Assembly: GCA_036508135.1 (NCBI GenBank)
Contig: DATCHW010000010.1
Coordinates: 1 to 64,000 of the forward strand
Length of the DNA stretch: 64,000 bases
DNA from: DATCHW01 sp036508135
Lineage (GTDB): Bacteria > Bacteroidota > Ignavibacteria > Tepidaquicellales > Tepidaquicellaceae
Direction of reading: 5' to 3'
Shown here: one piece after another, positions 18,510 through 27,078 of the stretch
Layout of the letters: every line of letters starts with the position of its first letter
How positions within the stretch are numbered: the stretch's first letter is position 1
Notes under the pieces: model-generated
Database searches by the model: none
Told to the model about the DNA's origin: nothing
What the model saw: only the letters and a program-made list of their open reading frames with translations
Position numbers and translations under genes: made by a program

Positions 18510-18929
18510 GTGAACGGCTTAAAGGAAATAGTGATCCATAGTTCAACCAAGAACTTAGCCATATTAAGAGATTACCTCGAAAAGGAGCTCGTAATTGATG
18601 GCATCTCTCAAACAATAACTAATCAAATAATATTAGCAGTAGACGAAGCGTGTACAAATATTATCAAACACGCTCACAAATATGATAATTCGAAAATAAT
18701 AACTCTTAAATACGAGAAATATCCGGAGCAATTTAAGATCAATATACAGTACGAAGGAAACACGTTCGATCCTACTATTGTTAATAATCCGGATATGGTA
18801 GAATATTTTTCGAAATATAAAGTTGGAGGTTTAGGAATACCGCTAATAAAAAAATTCATGAGCAAAATAGAATATACTCACATAAACCCCAACATCAATT
18901 CTCTAACCCTTTTTAAAGACTTATATTAA
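18510..18929 (+). CDS. RsbW-like serine protein kinase / ATP-binding anti-sigma factor
   Basis: This 139-residue GHKL ATPase of the RsbW/SpoIIAB type starts at GTG. The N box is VDEACTNIIKHAH (residues 48-60) and the glycine-rich lid box is VGGLGIPLIKKFM (near 105-117). It would phosphorylate the STAS antagonist encoded 32 bases upstream. The GTG start is chosen because the protein then has the family's usual length. A short weak inverted repeat (AAATCC/GGATTT) lies between this gene and the phosphatase gene, but it is not convincing as a terminator. Confidence 0.9.
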   Translation: MNGLKEIVIHSSTKNLAILRDYLEKELVIDGISQTITNQIILAVDEACTNIIKHAHKYDNSKIITLKYEKYPEQFKINIQYEGNTFDPTIVNNPDMVEYFSKYKVGGLGIPLIKKFMSKIEYTHINPNINSLTLFKDLY

Positions 18930-18970
18930 ATTGATATTTAAATCCCATTTCGGATTTTAATTTTTATGAT

Positions 18971-20725
18971 ATGAAAGCAAAACCCCTTTATTCAAATAAA
19001 CAACTTGAATTAAATTCACTTATTGAATTCTCTCAGCTTATTAACAGCAACCTTAACCTCGATTTTATATTAGGTAATATTTTACTATCTATTATGGGTA
19101 AAATGATGATAACTAAAGCGATGTTTCTAATTAAAAAAGAAAATGAATATTATGTTAAGTCGTTAAAAGGTCTTTCTAAAGAGTTATTGAATAAAGTTGC
19201 AGATATTGAGGTTCCTAGCGATTCATTTTTCGACGTGAACAGTTTAAAAAACCGACAAGATTTTTTTTTAAATCTCGGAATTAAATATTTCTTTAAAATT
19301 TATTTCTCCAATAAATTACTTGGGATATTATGTACGGGTGAAAAAAACAGCGGAATGGAACTGACTAATAGTGAAATTATATTCATAGAAACCCTTCTTA
19401 ACATTTCAGCGACATCAATTGAAAATACAATCAAATTTGAAGAAATAAGAGGACTAAATAAAAAACTTGATATTCAGGTTCAGCAAATAACTTCACTGTT
19501 CGAATTGAGCAAAGAATTCACAACGAATTTTACAGATTCAGAAAAAATCATTAAATTACTAAGTTATACACTTCTCGGAAATTACGGAATACAGGATCTG
19601 TTGATTTTTTCGAAATTCAACTCTAATAAATTTTCTTTATTGAATAAAATTAAAATATCTGATTTTATAAATTTTGACCTGAGTATTTTAGAAGAAATTA
19701 AGTCTCCCCTTCTGATAACTCACAATTCCAAAAATAAATTTCTGAATTATCTTAAAGTTAATAATTACCAGCTTTTAATACCTGTTTTAAATAAATCAAA
19801 TGATGTAGAAAGCGTAGTTTGCTTAGGAAATCGAATGAATAGAATGCCGTATGGAGAAAGTGATGTTGCATTTCTTTCTTCATTAGTAAATATATCAGCA
19901 ATATCCCTTGATAATTCAATACTATTCAATGAATATCTCGAAAAGCAAAAAATTGAAAATGAAATTAATTTAGCAAAGGAAATACAGAACCATCTGCTTC
20001 CTCAGCGAATTCCATCTTTGAACGGATATGAAATATCAGGCAAAAACATTCCTGCATTAAATATTGGAGGAGACTATTTTGATATCATAAAAATAGATGA
20101 TAACAGGATCATCATTATTATTGCTGATGTATCTGGCAAAGGTTTACCGGCATCGCTGCTTATGTCTAACATACAATCCGCAATTCATTCATTCTTTAAA
20201 TTTAATAGCGATAAGGAGTTTAATATCTCAGAAGTGACAGGAAAATTGAATTCCCTCATTTATGAAAACACATCATCAGAAAAATTCATAACGTTCTTTT
20301 GGGGTGTAATTGATAAAAGAAATCATTCTTTTATTTTTTCGAATGCAGGACACAACCCCCCGCTTTTTTTCAAGAAATCAAAAATTGAAGGAAATGAACA
20401 CGAAATACCTAAGAGTAAACTGTTCAGTACTTTAAACGAAGGCGGACTTATGCTCGGAATAATTGAAGATTTTCAGTATGAATCCGGAAAAGTAAAAATG
20501 ATAAAAAATGATATGCTGATATTATATACTGACGGAATTACTGAAGCACAAAATTCCGATGGTGATGAATTTGGGGAAGAACGTCTGCATGATATAATAA
20601 TTAGTAATCGAAATAAAAAAGGAGAAGAAATCGTAAATATTATTCTTAAAGAAGTCGAGATCTTTGCCGGAATAAATAAACAATATGACGATCAAACTTT
20701 AATCATTCTGAGCAGAACTTCCTGA
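18971..20725 (+). CDS. GAF-domain PP2C/SpoIIE-type serine phosphatase (RsbU-like)
   Basis: This 584-residue protein has two GAF-like sensory regions (about residues 10-155 and 165-325), a short linker helix (IENEINLAKEIQNHLLPQRIP), and a C-terminal SpoIIE/PP2C phosphatase domain. The phosphatase metal motifs are visible: GGDYFDI near 365, DVSGKGLPASLLMSN near 390, SNAGHNPPLFF near 455, and LYTDGITEAQN near 517. It is predicted to dephosphorylate the STAS protein in response to a ligand or redox signal sensed by the GAF domains. No membrane segment is seen. It ends 6 bases before the convergent nuclease gene. Confidence 0.92.
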   Translation: MKAKPLYSNKQLELNSLIEFSQLINSNLNLDFILGNILLSIMGKMMITKAMFLIKKENEYYVKSLKGLSKELLNKVADIEVPSDSFFDVNSLKNRQDFFLNLGIKYFFKIYFSNKLLGILCTGEKNSGMELTNSEIIFIETLLNISATSIENTIKFEEIRGLNKKLDIQVQQITSLFELSKEFTTNFTDSEKIIKLLSYTLLGNYGIQDLLIFSKFNSNKFSLLNKIKISDFINFDLSILEEIKSPLLITHNSKNKFLNYLKVNNYQLLIPVLNKSNDVESVVCLGNRMNRMPYGESDVAFLSSLVNISAISLDNSILFNEYLEKQKIENEINLAKEIQNHLLPQRIPSLNGYEISGKNIPALNIGGDYFDIIKIDDNRIIIIIADVSGKGLPASLLMSNIQSAIHSFFKFNSDKEFNISEVTGKLNSLIYENTSSEKFITFFWGVIDKRNHSFIFSNAGHNPPLFFKKSKIEGNEHEIPKSKLFSTLNEGGLMLGIIEDFQYESGKVKMIKNDMLILYTDGITEAQNSDGDEFGEERLHDIIISNRNKKGEEIVNIILKEVEIFAGINKQYDDQTLIILSRTS

Positions 20726-20731
20726 AATATG

Positions 20732-21730
20732 TTACTCTATCCAGATTTGTCTTGCTGATTCTATCTTTATATTATAATATTTATCGTGTTTTTCCAATTT
20801 TCCTTTTGCATAAACATTAAACTCCGATAATTCCTCAAGATTTAATCCTTTTAACACTTCATAGTTTTCCTCATAAATTGTCAGGTCGATACTTTCGCCT
20901 CTGCTGTGAGGCATAATCAAAAGATACTTATTACTTTTTGCTAGAACTTCTGAAATCGTTCCAAATACTATAATATCTTTTCCGATTAGTGAATCTAAAT
21001 CATTAAAATTTCCGCTCAGCAAACTGAATACGTCTGATCTGCCGGTATAATTATTTTCAAAATTTGAAAGTTGATTAGCTCTTTTCTCCCACCAGATTAT
21101 ACGCTGTTCGTAATCCGGATAACATTTTGTTGAATTGTCCCAAATTCCTACTTTTTTCTTTTTTGCTTCATTTTGAGCGTCTACAAAATCCGAATGAAAT
21201 CTCCTGCTGTAACCGTATTTCATAAAGTATGGACTGTATCCGTTTTTTATGCATTCCAGATTATAATTCATTCTTCTTCCGTTTTTATAAACTATAACGT
21301 AAACCAAATTTCTGTTATACATATCAATCGTTCTTATGTTATCATCAAGTTCCAAAGTTACCGAATCAATTCCTTTCATAAATTCTTTTGCCCATAAATA
21401 AGCTTCATATCCAAAAGGTGTGTCCACTTTTGCGGGCATTTTAGAATCGCCTTTTTTCTGCAAATAAAATTCAGGCCAGTTAACGGCTATTTCGTTGGCT
21501 TTCTTTTCTGCATCTTTTCCCTTGAACATTTCCTCGGTATCAATACATAACAATCTGGTCGAATTGTCCATTTTCTCAAATTTAAAAGTATCCCCATCAA
21601 CAATTTTTAACAGTTTAAATCTGCCAAGGACAACTGAAGTGTCTATTTCCTGAGGGAATGTAAAACTTAAACGAAAAAGAAAATTAAAAAGAAATAAATA
21701 AATTATGATTTGATAATTCTTTCTTTTCAT
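20732..21730 (-). CDS. Exported thermonuclease-like protein with C-terminal extension
   Basis: This 332-residue protein has an N-terminal hydrophobic segment (residues 7-22, likely signal peptide) and a staphylococcal-nuclease domain. Visible motifs are VDGDTFKFE near 44, an Arg in RLLCIDTEE, and IDMYNRNLVYV near 136 (canonical D-x-Y-x-R). The tail from about residue 235 looks like an added OB-type beta domain (IVFGTISEV near 255, FNVYAKGKLEK near 303). The family cleaves DNA or RNA with calcium outside the cytoplasm. Some expected catalytic residues can be placed only roughly by eye. Its upstream neighbour rpsR ends at a terminator, so it likely has its own promoter. Confidence 0.8.
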   Translation of the reverse strand: MKRKNYQIIIYLFLFNFLFRLSFTFPQEIDTSVVLGRFKLLKIVDGDTFKFEKMDNSTRLLCIDTEEMFKGKDAEKKANEIAVNWPEFYLQKKGDSKMPAKVDTPFGYEAYLWAKEFMKGIDSVTLELDDNIRTIDMYNRNLVYVIVYKNGRRMNYNLECIKNGYSPYFMKYGYSRRFHSDFVDAQNEAKKKKVGIWDNSTKCYPDYEQRIIWWEKRANQLSNFENNYTGRSDVFSLLSGNFNDLDSLIGKDIIVFGTISEVLAKSNKYLLIMPHSRGESIDLTIYEENYEVLKGLNLEELSEFNVYAKGKLEKHDKYYNIKIESARQIWIE

Positions 21731-21744
21731 CTTAGGAAGAGAGT

Positions 21745-21779
21745 TAAAAATAAAAACTCCTTCACAAAATAAAGGAGTT
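21745..21779 (-). terminator. Rho-independent terminator after rpsR
   Basis: Read on the minus strand, AACTCCTT and AAGGAGTT form an 8-bp stem with a loop of 9 bases, followed by TTTATTTTT. It lies 28 bases after the rpsR stop and separates rpsR from the nuclease gene. Confidence 0.85.
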
Positions 21780-21806
21780 ATATAAAATAATTTATTAAAT
21801 TAAATC

Positions 21807-22091
21807 TTAGTATTTCGAGCCTTCGCTAACGAAAGGAATTAATGCAAGATGTCTGGCTCTTTTTATGGCAGTGGTTAATTTCCGCTGCATTTTAGCGCTT
21901 CCTCCGGTTATTCTTGCAGGTAATATTTTACCTTGTTCATTAAGAAACCTTGTAAGAAGTTTTGTATCTCTGAAATCTATATATGAATCAATTCCTCTTT
22001 CTTTGAAAGGGTCCCTTTTCTTTTGCTGTACTGCTTTCTTGGCAGTTTGCTGTGTCAATTTATAATTGCCTTTTACTTTCAGCTTTTTCAT
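21807..22091 (-). CDS. rpsR: 30S ribosomal protein S18
   Basis: This 94-residue protein has the S18 core: DYRDTKLL-like sequence (YIDFRDTKLLTRFLNEQGKI, residues about 37-56), ILPARITGG near 56, and the C-terminal KRARHLALIPFV. S18 binds S6 and the platform of the 30S subunit. Here rpsR is not next to rpsF or rplI, which are its usual partners; it stands alone with its own terminator. The basic N-terminal extension is common in this phylum. Confidence 0.96.
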   Translation of the reverse strand: MKKLKVKGNYKLTQQTAKKAVQQKKRDPFKERGIDSYIDFRDTKLLTRFLNEQGKILPARITGGSAKMQRKLTTAIKRARHLALIPFVSEGSKY

Positions 22092-22172
22092 TAATAATTC
22101 TTATTTATAAAAGATTAAGATACAATTTTTTAAGTATTTTTTCAATATACTTAATCACAATTGAAAAGATAG

Positions 22173-23390
22173 TTAATTGAATCTTATTGATTTTACAGGG
22201 TTTACTCTTGAAGCAAGATATGAAGGAATAATCGTTGCTAGAAGTGCTAAAATCAAAGTAATCATAGATAAAAGGATTACATAATCAGTTTGAATCAAAA
22301 TCGGCACATTTTTCATATAATATTGTTCCGGAAGACTGAAAAATTTATATTTCAATTCAATAAGGCAGATAGATATTCCTAATATATTTCCAAGTAATAT
22401 CCCGAAGATACCTATTATTAATCCGTCAAGTATAAATATTTTCATAATTTCCAGTTTTGATGCTCCCAATGCTTTTAAAATACCTATTGATTGGATTTTT
22501 TCCAAGATAAGCATCAATAATGTTCCTAAAATGTTGAATGTCGCAACAATAATTATTAATCCCAATATGATAGGAGTTGGTGCTTTTTGAAGTTCTACCC
22601 AGGAAAATAAACCCCTATAAAGCCTAAAAAGTGATTTGGGATATAACGGATATTCCAGAAATGTTTTTAATTTTGTAATAACATTTTCTGCTTGATCAAT
22701 ATCCTTGATCTTCATTTCAATACCTGTGACATTTGTACCAAGTTCTGCTAATTTCTGAACCGCCTCTAAATTTGAATATATCAGAACATCATCATAATCC
22801 TTTAACCCGGATTCGTAAATACCGCTTATTATAAATTGCTTTATCTTTGGTTGATTAAATGGAGAAGGAATTCCTTTTAATCCGAATATTATTACTTTCT
22901 GTCCTAAATCCAAATTTAGTTTTTTTGCAAGTTTATCACCGATTACAAGTCTCGAAAATATAGTGTCAATTGGTGCAAGATTGAATTCGCCTGAAATTAT
23001 TTTATTTCTTGCCAATGATACATCGCGTGCCGGATCGATTCCTTTAATTAATATTCCTTCTACAGTTTCTTTTGTTCTCAGAATAGCTTCTTTTTGCGTG
23101 TAAGGGGATATTCCGGTAAGTTCTGGAATATTTTCCTGAATTTGATGTATAATATTTTCAGCATCTATAACTCCTTCAGGTTTGAATGATGTGATTTGTA
23201 TGTGAGATACTAATCCGGATACTTTATTTTTTATTTCTTTTTCAAAACCACTCAGGATTGAAACGGCAATTATCAAAGTCGAAACACCCAGTGTAATTCC
23301 TATGATGGAAATATATGTAATAAAGGAAATGAACTTAGATCCTTTATTAGCAAATAAAAATCTCCGTGCTATGAAATAGTTAAACAACAA
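22173..23390 (-). CDS. LolC/LolE-family lipoprotein-releasing permease
   Basis: This 405-residue permease has an N-terminal membrane segment (IGITLGVSTLIIAVSILSG near residues 31-49), a periplasmic domain of about 220 residues and three more membrane segments at the C-terminus. It begins MLFNYFIARRFLF and contains GILKALGASKLEIMKIFI near residue 300, typical of LolC/LolE. These proteins, with LolD, release lipoproteins from the inner membrane. No lolD lies next to it; the ATPase at 51509-52201 is in another cluster. prfB lies immediately upstream on the same strand. Confidence 0.88.
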   Translation of the reverse strand: MLFNYFIARRFLFANKGSKFISFITYISIIGITLGVSTLIIAVSILSGFEKEIKNKVSGLVSHIQITSFKPEGVIDAENIIHQIQENIPELTGISPYTQKEAILRTKETVEGILIKGIDPARDVSLARNKIISGEFNLAPIDTIFSRLVIGDKLAKKLNLDLGQKVIIFGLKGIPSPFNQPKIKQFIISGIYESGLKDYDDVLIYSNLEAVQKLAELGTNVTGIEMKIKDIDQAENVITKLKTFLEYPLYPKSLFRLYRGLFSWVELQKAPTPIILGLIIIVATFNILGTLLMLILEKIQSIGILKALGASKLEIMKIFILDGLIIGIFGILLGNILGISICLIELKYKFFSLPEQYYMKNVPILIQTDYVILLSMITLILALLATIIPSYLASRVNPVKSIRFN

Positions 23391-23407
23391 TTGTTAACGA
23401 TTAAAAC

Positions 23408-24497
23408 TTATGATAGCAAAAATGATTTAATAAATTCATCTATATTTCCATCCATAACAGATTGTGTATCGCTCGTTTCGAAATTTGTTCTGTGGTCTTT
23501 AACCATATTATAAGGATGAAATACATAGCTTCTTATCTGGCTTCCCCACTCAATTTTTTTCTTCGATTTTTCAATGGTATCAAGTTTTGCCATTTCCTTT
23601 TCCTTCTCGAGCATATAAAGTTTTGATCTAAGCATCTTCATAGCATTCTGTTTATTCTGTAATTGGGATCTTTCATTCTGGCATTGAACTACAATATTAG
23701 TAGGAATATGTGTTATTCTTATCGCGGTTTCTACTTTATTAACATTCTGTCCGCCTGCACCCCCGGCTCTGAAAGTATCCACTTTTATCTCAGAAGGATT
23801 AATTTCAATCTCTATATTATCTTCAATTATCGGATTTACAAAAACAGCCGCAAATGAAGTGTGGCGTTTTTTATTTGCATCAAACGGAGAAATCCTAACA
23901 AGTCTGTGAACTCCATTTTCAGCTTTCAAAAAACCATATGCGAATTCTCCTTCTACATCGAGTGTAGCGCTTTTAATTCCTGCCCCATCTCCGTCCAGTC
24001 TGTCTATTAATGATACTTTATATTTATTTTTCTCACAATAACGGATATACATCCTTAGAAGCATCTCAGCCCAGTCCTGTGCCTCTGTCCCGCCTGCACC
24101 TGAGTTGATAGTCAGAATTGCATTTCTTACATCATCCTTATCAGAAAGCATTTTTTTAAATTCCAGATCATTCAGTTTTTTTTCGAATGAAATAATATCA
24201 ATATCAATTTCCGTTTCAAAAAATTCATTATTATCTTCTTCCGCCATTTGTATCATACTCTCAACATCCTTAAAATTGTTTTCAACAAGTTCATAATCCT
24301 GAACCCATTTCTTAAGGTTAGATATATCCTGAAGCACTTTTTGAGCTGTTTTGTTGTCCTCCCAGAAACCAGGGATTTCAGACTGCTTTTGTAATTCAGA
24401 TAATTTTATTATTTTCTCATCAACTTCAAAGGAACCTCCTTAAAACTTCGAGTTTCTCCTTGAATTCTTTCATTTTATATTTTTGCTGGTCGAACAT
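23408..24497 (-). CDS. prfB: Peptide chain release factor 2, with programmed +1 frameshift
   Basis: RF2 is read in two parts. The first frame runs from ATG 24497 to a TGA at 24428-24426 (23 codons). The rest begins after a +1 shift that skips T24428 and continues in frame to 23408, giving EVDEKIIKL and then GFWED. The anti-codon-recognition SPF motif (RISPFD) and the catalytic GGQ (AGGAGGQNVNKVE) are present. RF2 recognises UGA and UAA, so the internal UGA makes synthesis autoregulated. The open frame from 24337 alone would lack this essential N-terminal part. The AtuA-like gene ends 4 bases upstream of the ATG. Confidence 0.96.
24426..24440 (-). promoter_or_regulatory. prfB: prfB programmed +1 frameshift site
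   Basis: The minus-strand sequence AGG AGG TTC CTT TGA combines a Shine-Dalgarno-like AGGAGG, the slippery CTT codon and the in-frame UGA, as in classical prfB sites. Shifting +1 at CTT restores the long frame. The spacing between AGGAGG and CTT is 3 bases, as in E. coli. Confidence 0.95.
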
Positions 24498-24501
24498 ATT
24501 G

Positions 24502-24816
24502 TTAATTAGTTTCAATTTCAATTTTTAAAAGCGCAGAGGCAAGAGTCTTCCCCTGAGCATCGAGTTTCAGTGAAACCGTTCCTCCGCCACCCAGAGTGTT
24601 ATGAAGTACGAAATTCAAAGCATTGATGTTTGGAAGCTCAAATCTTTCTACCTTCCCAATGCAAATTCCTTCGAAAAATTCTTTTACTTTTACAGCAGTA
24701 ACATATTTTTCAATTAAAGTATTGTCCTCTTTTTTAAAAGCTATTAATCCAATGTTTGCGGCATCGCCTTTATCGCCGCTTCTTCCGTGGCAAATTTCTT
24801 TGAGTTTTATTTTCAC
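24502..24816 (-). CDS. Stand-alone AtuA-like C-terminal domain protein
   Basis: This 104-residue protein opens with a basic start and the characteristic HGRSGDKGDAANIGLIA (residues 9-25), then NALNFVLHNTLGGGGTVSLKLDAQGK near 64-89. This is the ferredoxin-fold C-terminal module found in AtuA-like (DUF1446) proteins, which are linked to acyl-CoA and terpene catabolism. Here it is a separate gene without the large partner domain. It lies between ackA (1 base upstream) and prfB (4 bases downstream), so it is probably cotranscribed with the acetate-kinase group. The function of the isolated domain is unknown. Confidence 0.75.
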   Translation of the reverse strand: MKIKLKEICHGRSGDKGDAANIGLIAFKKEDNTLIEKYVTAVKVKEFFEGICIGKVERFELPNINALNFVLHNTLGGGGTVSLKLDAQGKTLASALLKIEIETN

Positions 24817-24817
24817 T

Positions 24818-26029
24818 TCATTTAAATTTTGTTTGAATAACTTTTAGAGTATCTGAGGCAATCACAAGTTCTTCATTTGTCGGAACAACCATCACTTTTA
24901 CTTTCGATTTGTCTTTGCTTAAAATCATTTCTTTACCTCTTAAACCCTTATTCTTATCAAAATCGAAATTTATTCCAAAAAATTCCATATCTTTTGCTAT
25001 CTCAGCTCTTGTGAAGTCAGAATTCTCTCCTATACCACCTGTGAATATGAGCAGATCAAGTCCCCCCATCGCTGCGGTATATGCACCAATATATTTTTTT
25101 ATCCGGTAATGATACATATCCAGAGCAAGTTTTGCCCTTTTATTATTTTTCTTCAATGCTGATTCTTCTATATCTCTCATATCCGAGGAAATACCTGAAA
25201 TCCCTATTATTCCGCTGTGTTTATTTATTAAAGTATTCGTAGCTGCGAGTCCTATCTCTTCTTTATTCATTATATAAGTTAGTGCTCCGGCATCGATATC
25301 TCCACACCTCGTACCCATTATTAATCCTTCTACAGGTGTCATTCCCATTGAAGTATCGAGTGATTTTCCGTCCTTGATAGCTGCAATAGAAGCTCCATTG
25401 CCAAGATGGCAGGTTATAATCTTTAATTTCTCTCTTTTTATTTTAATTATTTCACAGGCTCTTTCAGAGACATATCTATGGCTCGAACCGTGAAATCCAT
25501 ACCTTCTTATTTTATATTTTTCATAAAGTGAATAAGGTATTGCATACAGATACGATTCAGGAGGCATTGTCTGATGGAATGCTGTATCGAAAACACCCAC
25601 TTGAGGAATATCCGGAAGAAGAGAAGTGATTGCGTAAATCCCCTTTAGATTAGGAGGATTGTGTAATGGTGCAAGTTCAATGCACTCTTCCATCATAGAA
25701 ATCATTTCTTTTGTTATTAATATACTACCATTGAATTTCTCTCCACCGTGTACAACACGATGTCCTACAGCATCAATATCTTCAATCTTTTTCAAACTTC
25801 CGTGTTTTCCACTTATCAATATCCCCAGCAGATATTCAAGACCTGCCTGATGATCTATTATTTCACCTTCAAGTTTCGTTTTATCTCCGTCTTCTCTTTC
25901 ATTCTTAATATAAGCACCGTTCAATCCGATTTTATCAACAATGCCTTTTGCAAGCAAGGATTTTGCAGGCATTTCGTATAAATTATATTTTATTGACGAG
26001 CTTCCGCAATTTAAAACTAATATTTTCAT
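24818..26029 (-). CDS. ackA: Acetate kinase
   Basis: This 403-residue protein matches the family along its length: VLNCGSSSIKYNLY (residues 4-17), GHRVVHGG near 87, HNPPNL near 118, HLGNGASIAAIKDGKSLDTSMGMTPVEG near 205, and FTGGIGEN near 322. It interconverts acetyl phosphate plus ADP with acetate plus ATP. With pta at 27079-28080 it completes the acetate/acetyl-CoA pathway. It overlaps the upstream 3-hydroxyacyl-CoA dehydrogenase gene by 4 bases, so the group is translationally coupled. Confidence 0.97.
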   Translation of the reverse strand: MKILVLNCGSSSIKYNLYEMPAKSLLAKGIVDKIGLNGAYIKNEREDGDKTKLEGEIIDHQAGLEYLLGILISGKHGSLKKIEDIDAVGHRVVHGGEKFNGSILITKEMISMMEECIELAPLHNPPNLKGIYAITSLLPDIPQVGVFDTAFHQTMPPESYLYAIPYSLYEKYKIRRYGFHGSSHRYVSERACEIIKIKREKLKIITCHLGNGASIAAIKDGKSLDTSMGMTPVEGLIMGTRCGDIDAGALTYIMNKEEIGLAATNTLINKHSGIIGISGISSDMRDIEESALKKNNKRAKLALDMYHYRIKKYIGAYTAAMGGLDLLIFTGGIGENSDFTRAEIAKDMEFFGINFDFDKNKGLRGKEMILSKDKSKVKVMVVPTNEELVIASDTLKVIQTKFK

Positions 26030-26985
26030 ATTCCGTCCTCAATTTTCTTCTTAATTATTTTTCCATTTTCATAATAGTAAAAGCCTTTTCCCGTTTTTCT
26101 ACCAAGAAGTCCGGCTCTTACTAGTTTCTTTATTACCGGTGATGTTTTATATTTCCTCTCCCCGAATTCTTTATATAAATTATCCATCCAGATAATAAGT
26201 TTATCCAGTCCTATTTTATCAGCCATTTCGAATGGTCCTAATTGCAATCCGTATCCCAGCCGCATCGTTTCATCAATATTCTCAATGTTAGATAATCCTT
26301 CCATCAATACCTGGCATGATTCATTAATAAGTGACACAATCAATCTCGTACTCACACTACCCGGGCTTTCCCCTACCGATATCACTTCTCTGTCTATCAT
26401 ATTTGCAAACTTGCATGCAAGTTTGAAAGATTCATCAGAAGTTTGCAGGCATCTTGTTATTTCAATCACTTTTACAGTTAACGCTGGAGATAGAAAATGA
26501 ATCCCCAGTGCTCTGTCCTGATATTTTAGTACAGTTGCCAATTCGGAAATTACTATCGTAGACGAATTAGTGGCAATAATCGCATTTCTCGAAATAACCT
26601 TCTCTATCTCTCTGAATACTTCCTGCTTCACTTCCACAATATCTTTCATATTCGATGTTATCAAAGATTCTATAACAATACTACAGTCGCTTAAAATCTG
26701 ATAATCAGAAGAACCTTTAATTCTCGAAAGTATTGCTCTTTTCTCACTTTTTGTTAATCCCCAGCGGTTAATAATTTTATCAAGTTTCAAACCCATTTCA
26801 TAATAAATCTCTTTTACTTTATCTTCTGATACATCAATAAATACTACATCAATGCCGCAACTGCTGGTAAGTAATGAAATATCTTGCCCCATTACCCCGC
26901 ATCCTACGATTCCAATTTTTTTTAAAGATGAGGATTTTTGCTTTATAGTTTTTGATATATTATAATCTTCTAATGATTCTGTCAT
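26026..26985 (-). CDS. 3-hydroxyacyl-CoA / 3-hydroxybutyryl-CoA dehydrogenase
   Basis: This 319-residue protein has the NAD-binding IGIVGCGVMGQDI (residues 23-35), SSTIVISELA, GIHFLSP with the catalytic His, and a C-terminal all-helical domain (ENIDETMRLGYGLQLGPFEMADKIGLD). The position usually occupied by an active-site Asn (GFxxNR) reads GSVSTRL, a variant also seen in other bacterial members, so activity remains likely. The reaction oxidises 3-hydroxyacyl-CoA to 3-ketoacyl-CoA. Its location between pta and ackA suggests a link between acyl-CoA oxidation or fermentation and acetyl-CoA disposal. Confidence 0.88.
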   Translation of the reverse strand: MTESLEDYNISKTIKQKSSSLKKIGIVGCGVMGQDISLLTSSCGIDVVFIDVSEDKVKEIYYEMGLKLDKIINRWGLTKSEKRAILSRIKGSSDYQILSDCSIVIESLITSNMKDIVEVKQEVFREIEKVISRNAIIATNSSTIVISELATVLKYQDRALGIHFLSPALTVKVIEITRCLQTSDESFKLACKFANMIDREVISVGESPGSVSTRLIVSLINESCQVLMEGLSNIENIDETMRLGYGLQLGPFEMADKIGLDKLIIWMDNLYKEFGERKYKTSPVIKKLVRAGLLGRKTGKGFYYYENGKIIKKKIEDGI

Positions 26986-27078
26986 AAAAACATTTAAAAT
27001 TTAAAAATTAAAAATACTTAATAAATACTGCTATTTTTTAATTAAAACTAAAAATCGTTTATTGCGAGAAACTCATCG

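Noticed and set aside
18938..18966. Inverted repeat AAATCC/GGATTT between the RsbW-like and phosphatase genes as a terminator
   Set aside because: The stem is only 6 bp and AT-rich, and the flanking genes appear to belong to one operon.
23408..24337. prfB read as a single frame from a GTG at 24337
   Set aside because: The frameshift signal and the conserved upstream residues (GFWED) show that the gene starts at 24497.
26026..26985. 3-hydroxyacyl-CoA dehydrogenase as a pseudoenzyme because the GFxxNR Asn is Thr
   Set aside because: The His-Glu dyad is in place and similar Thr/Ser variants occur in the family, so loss of activity is not supported.
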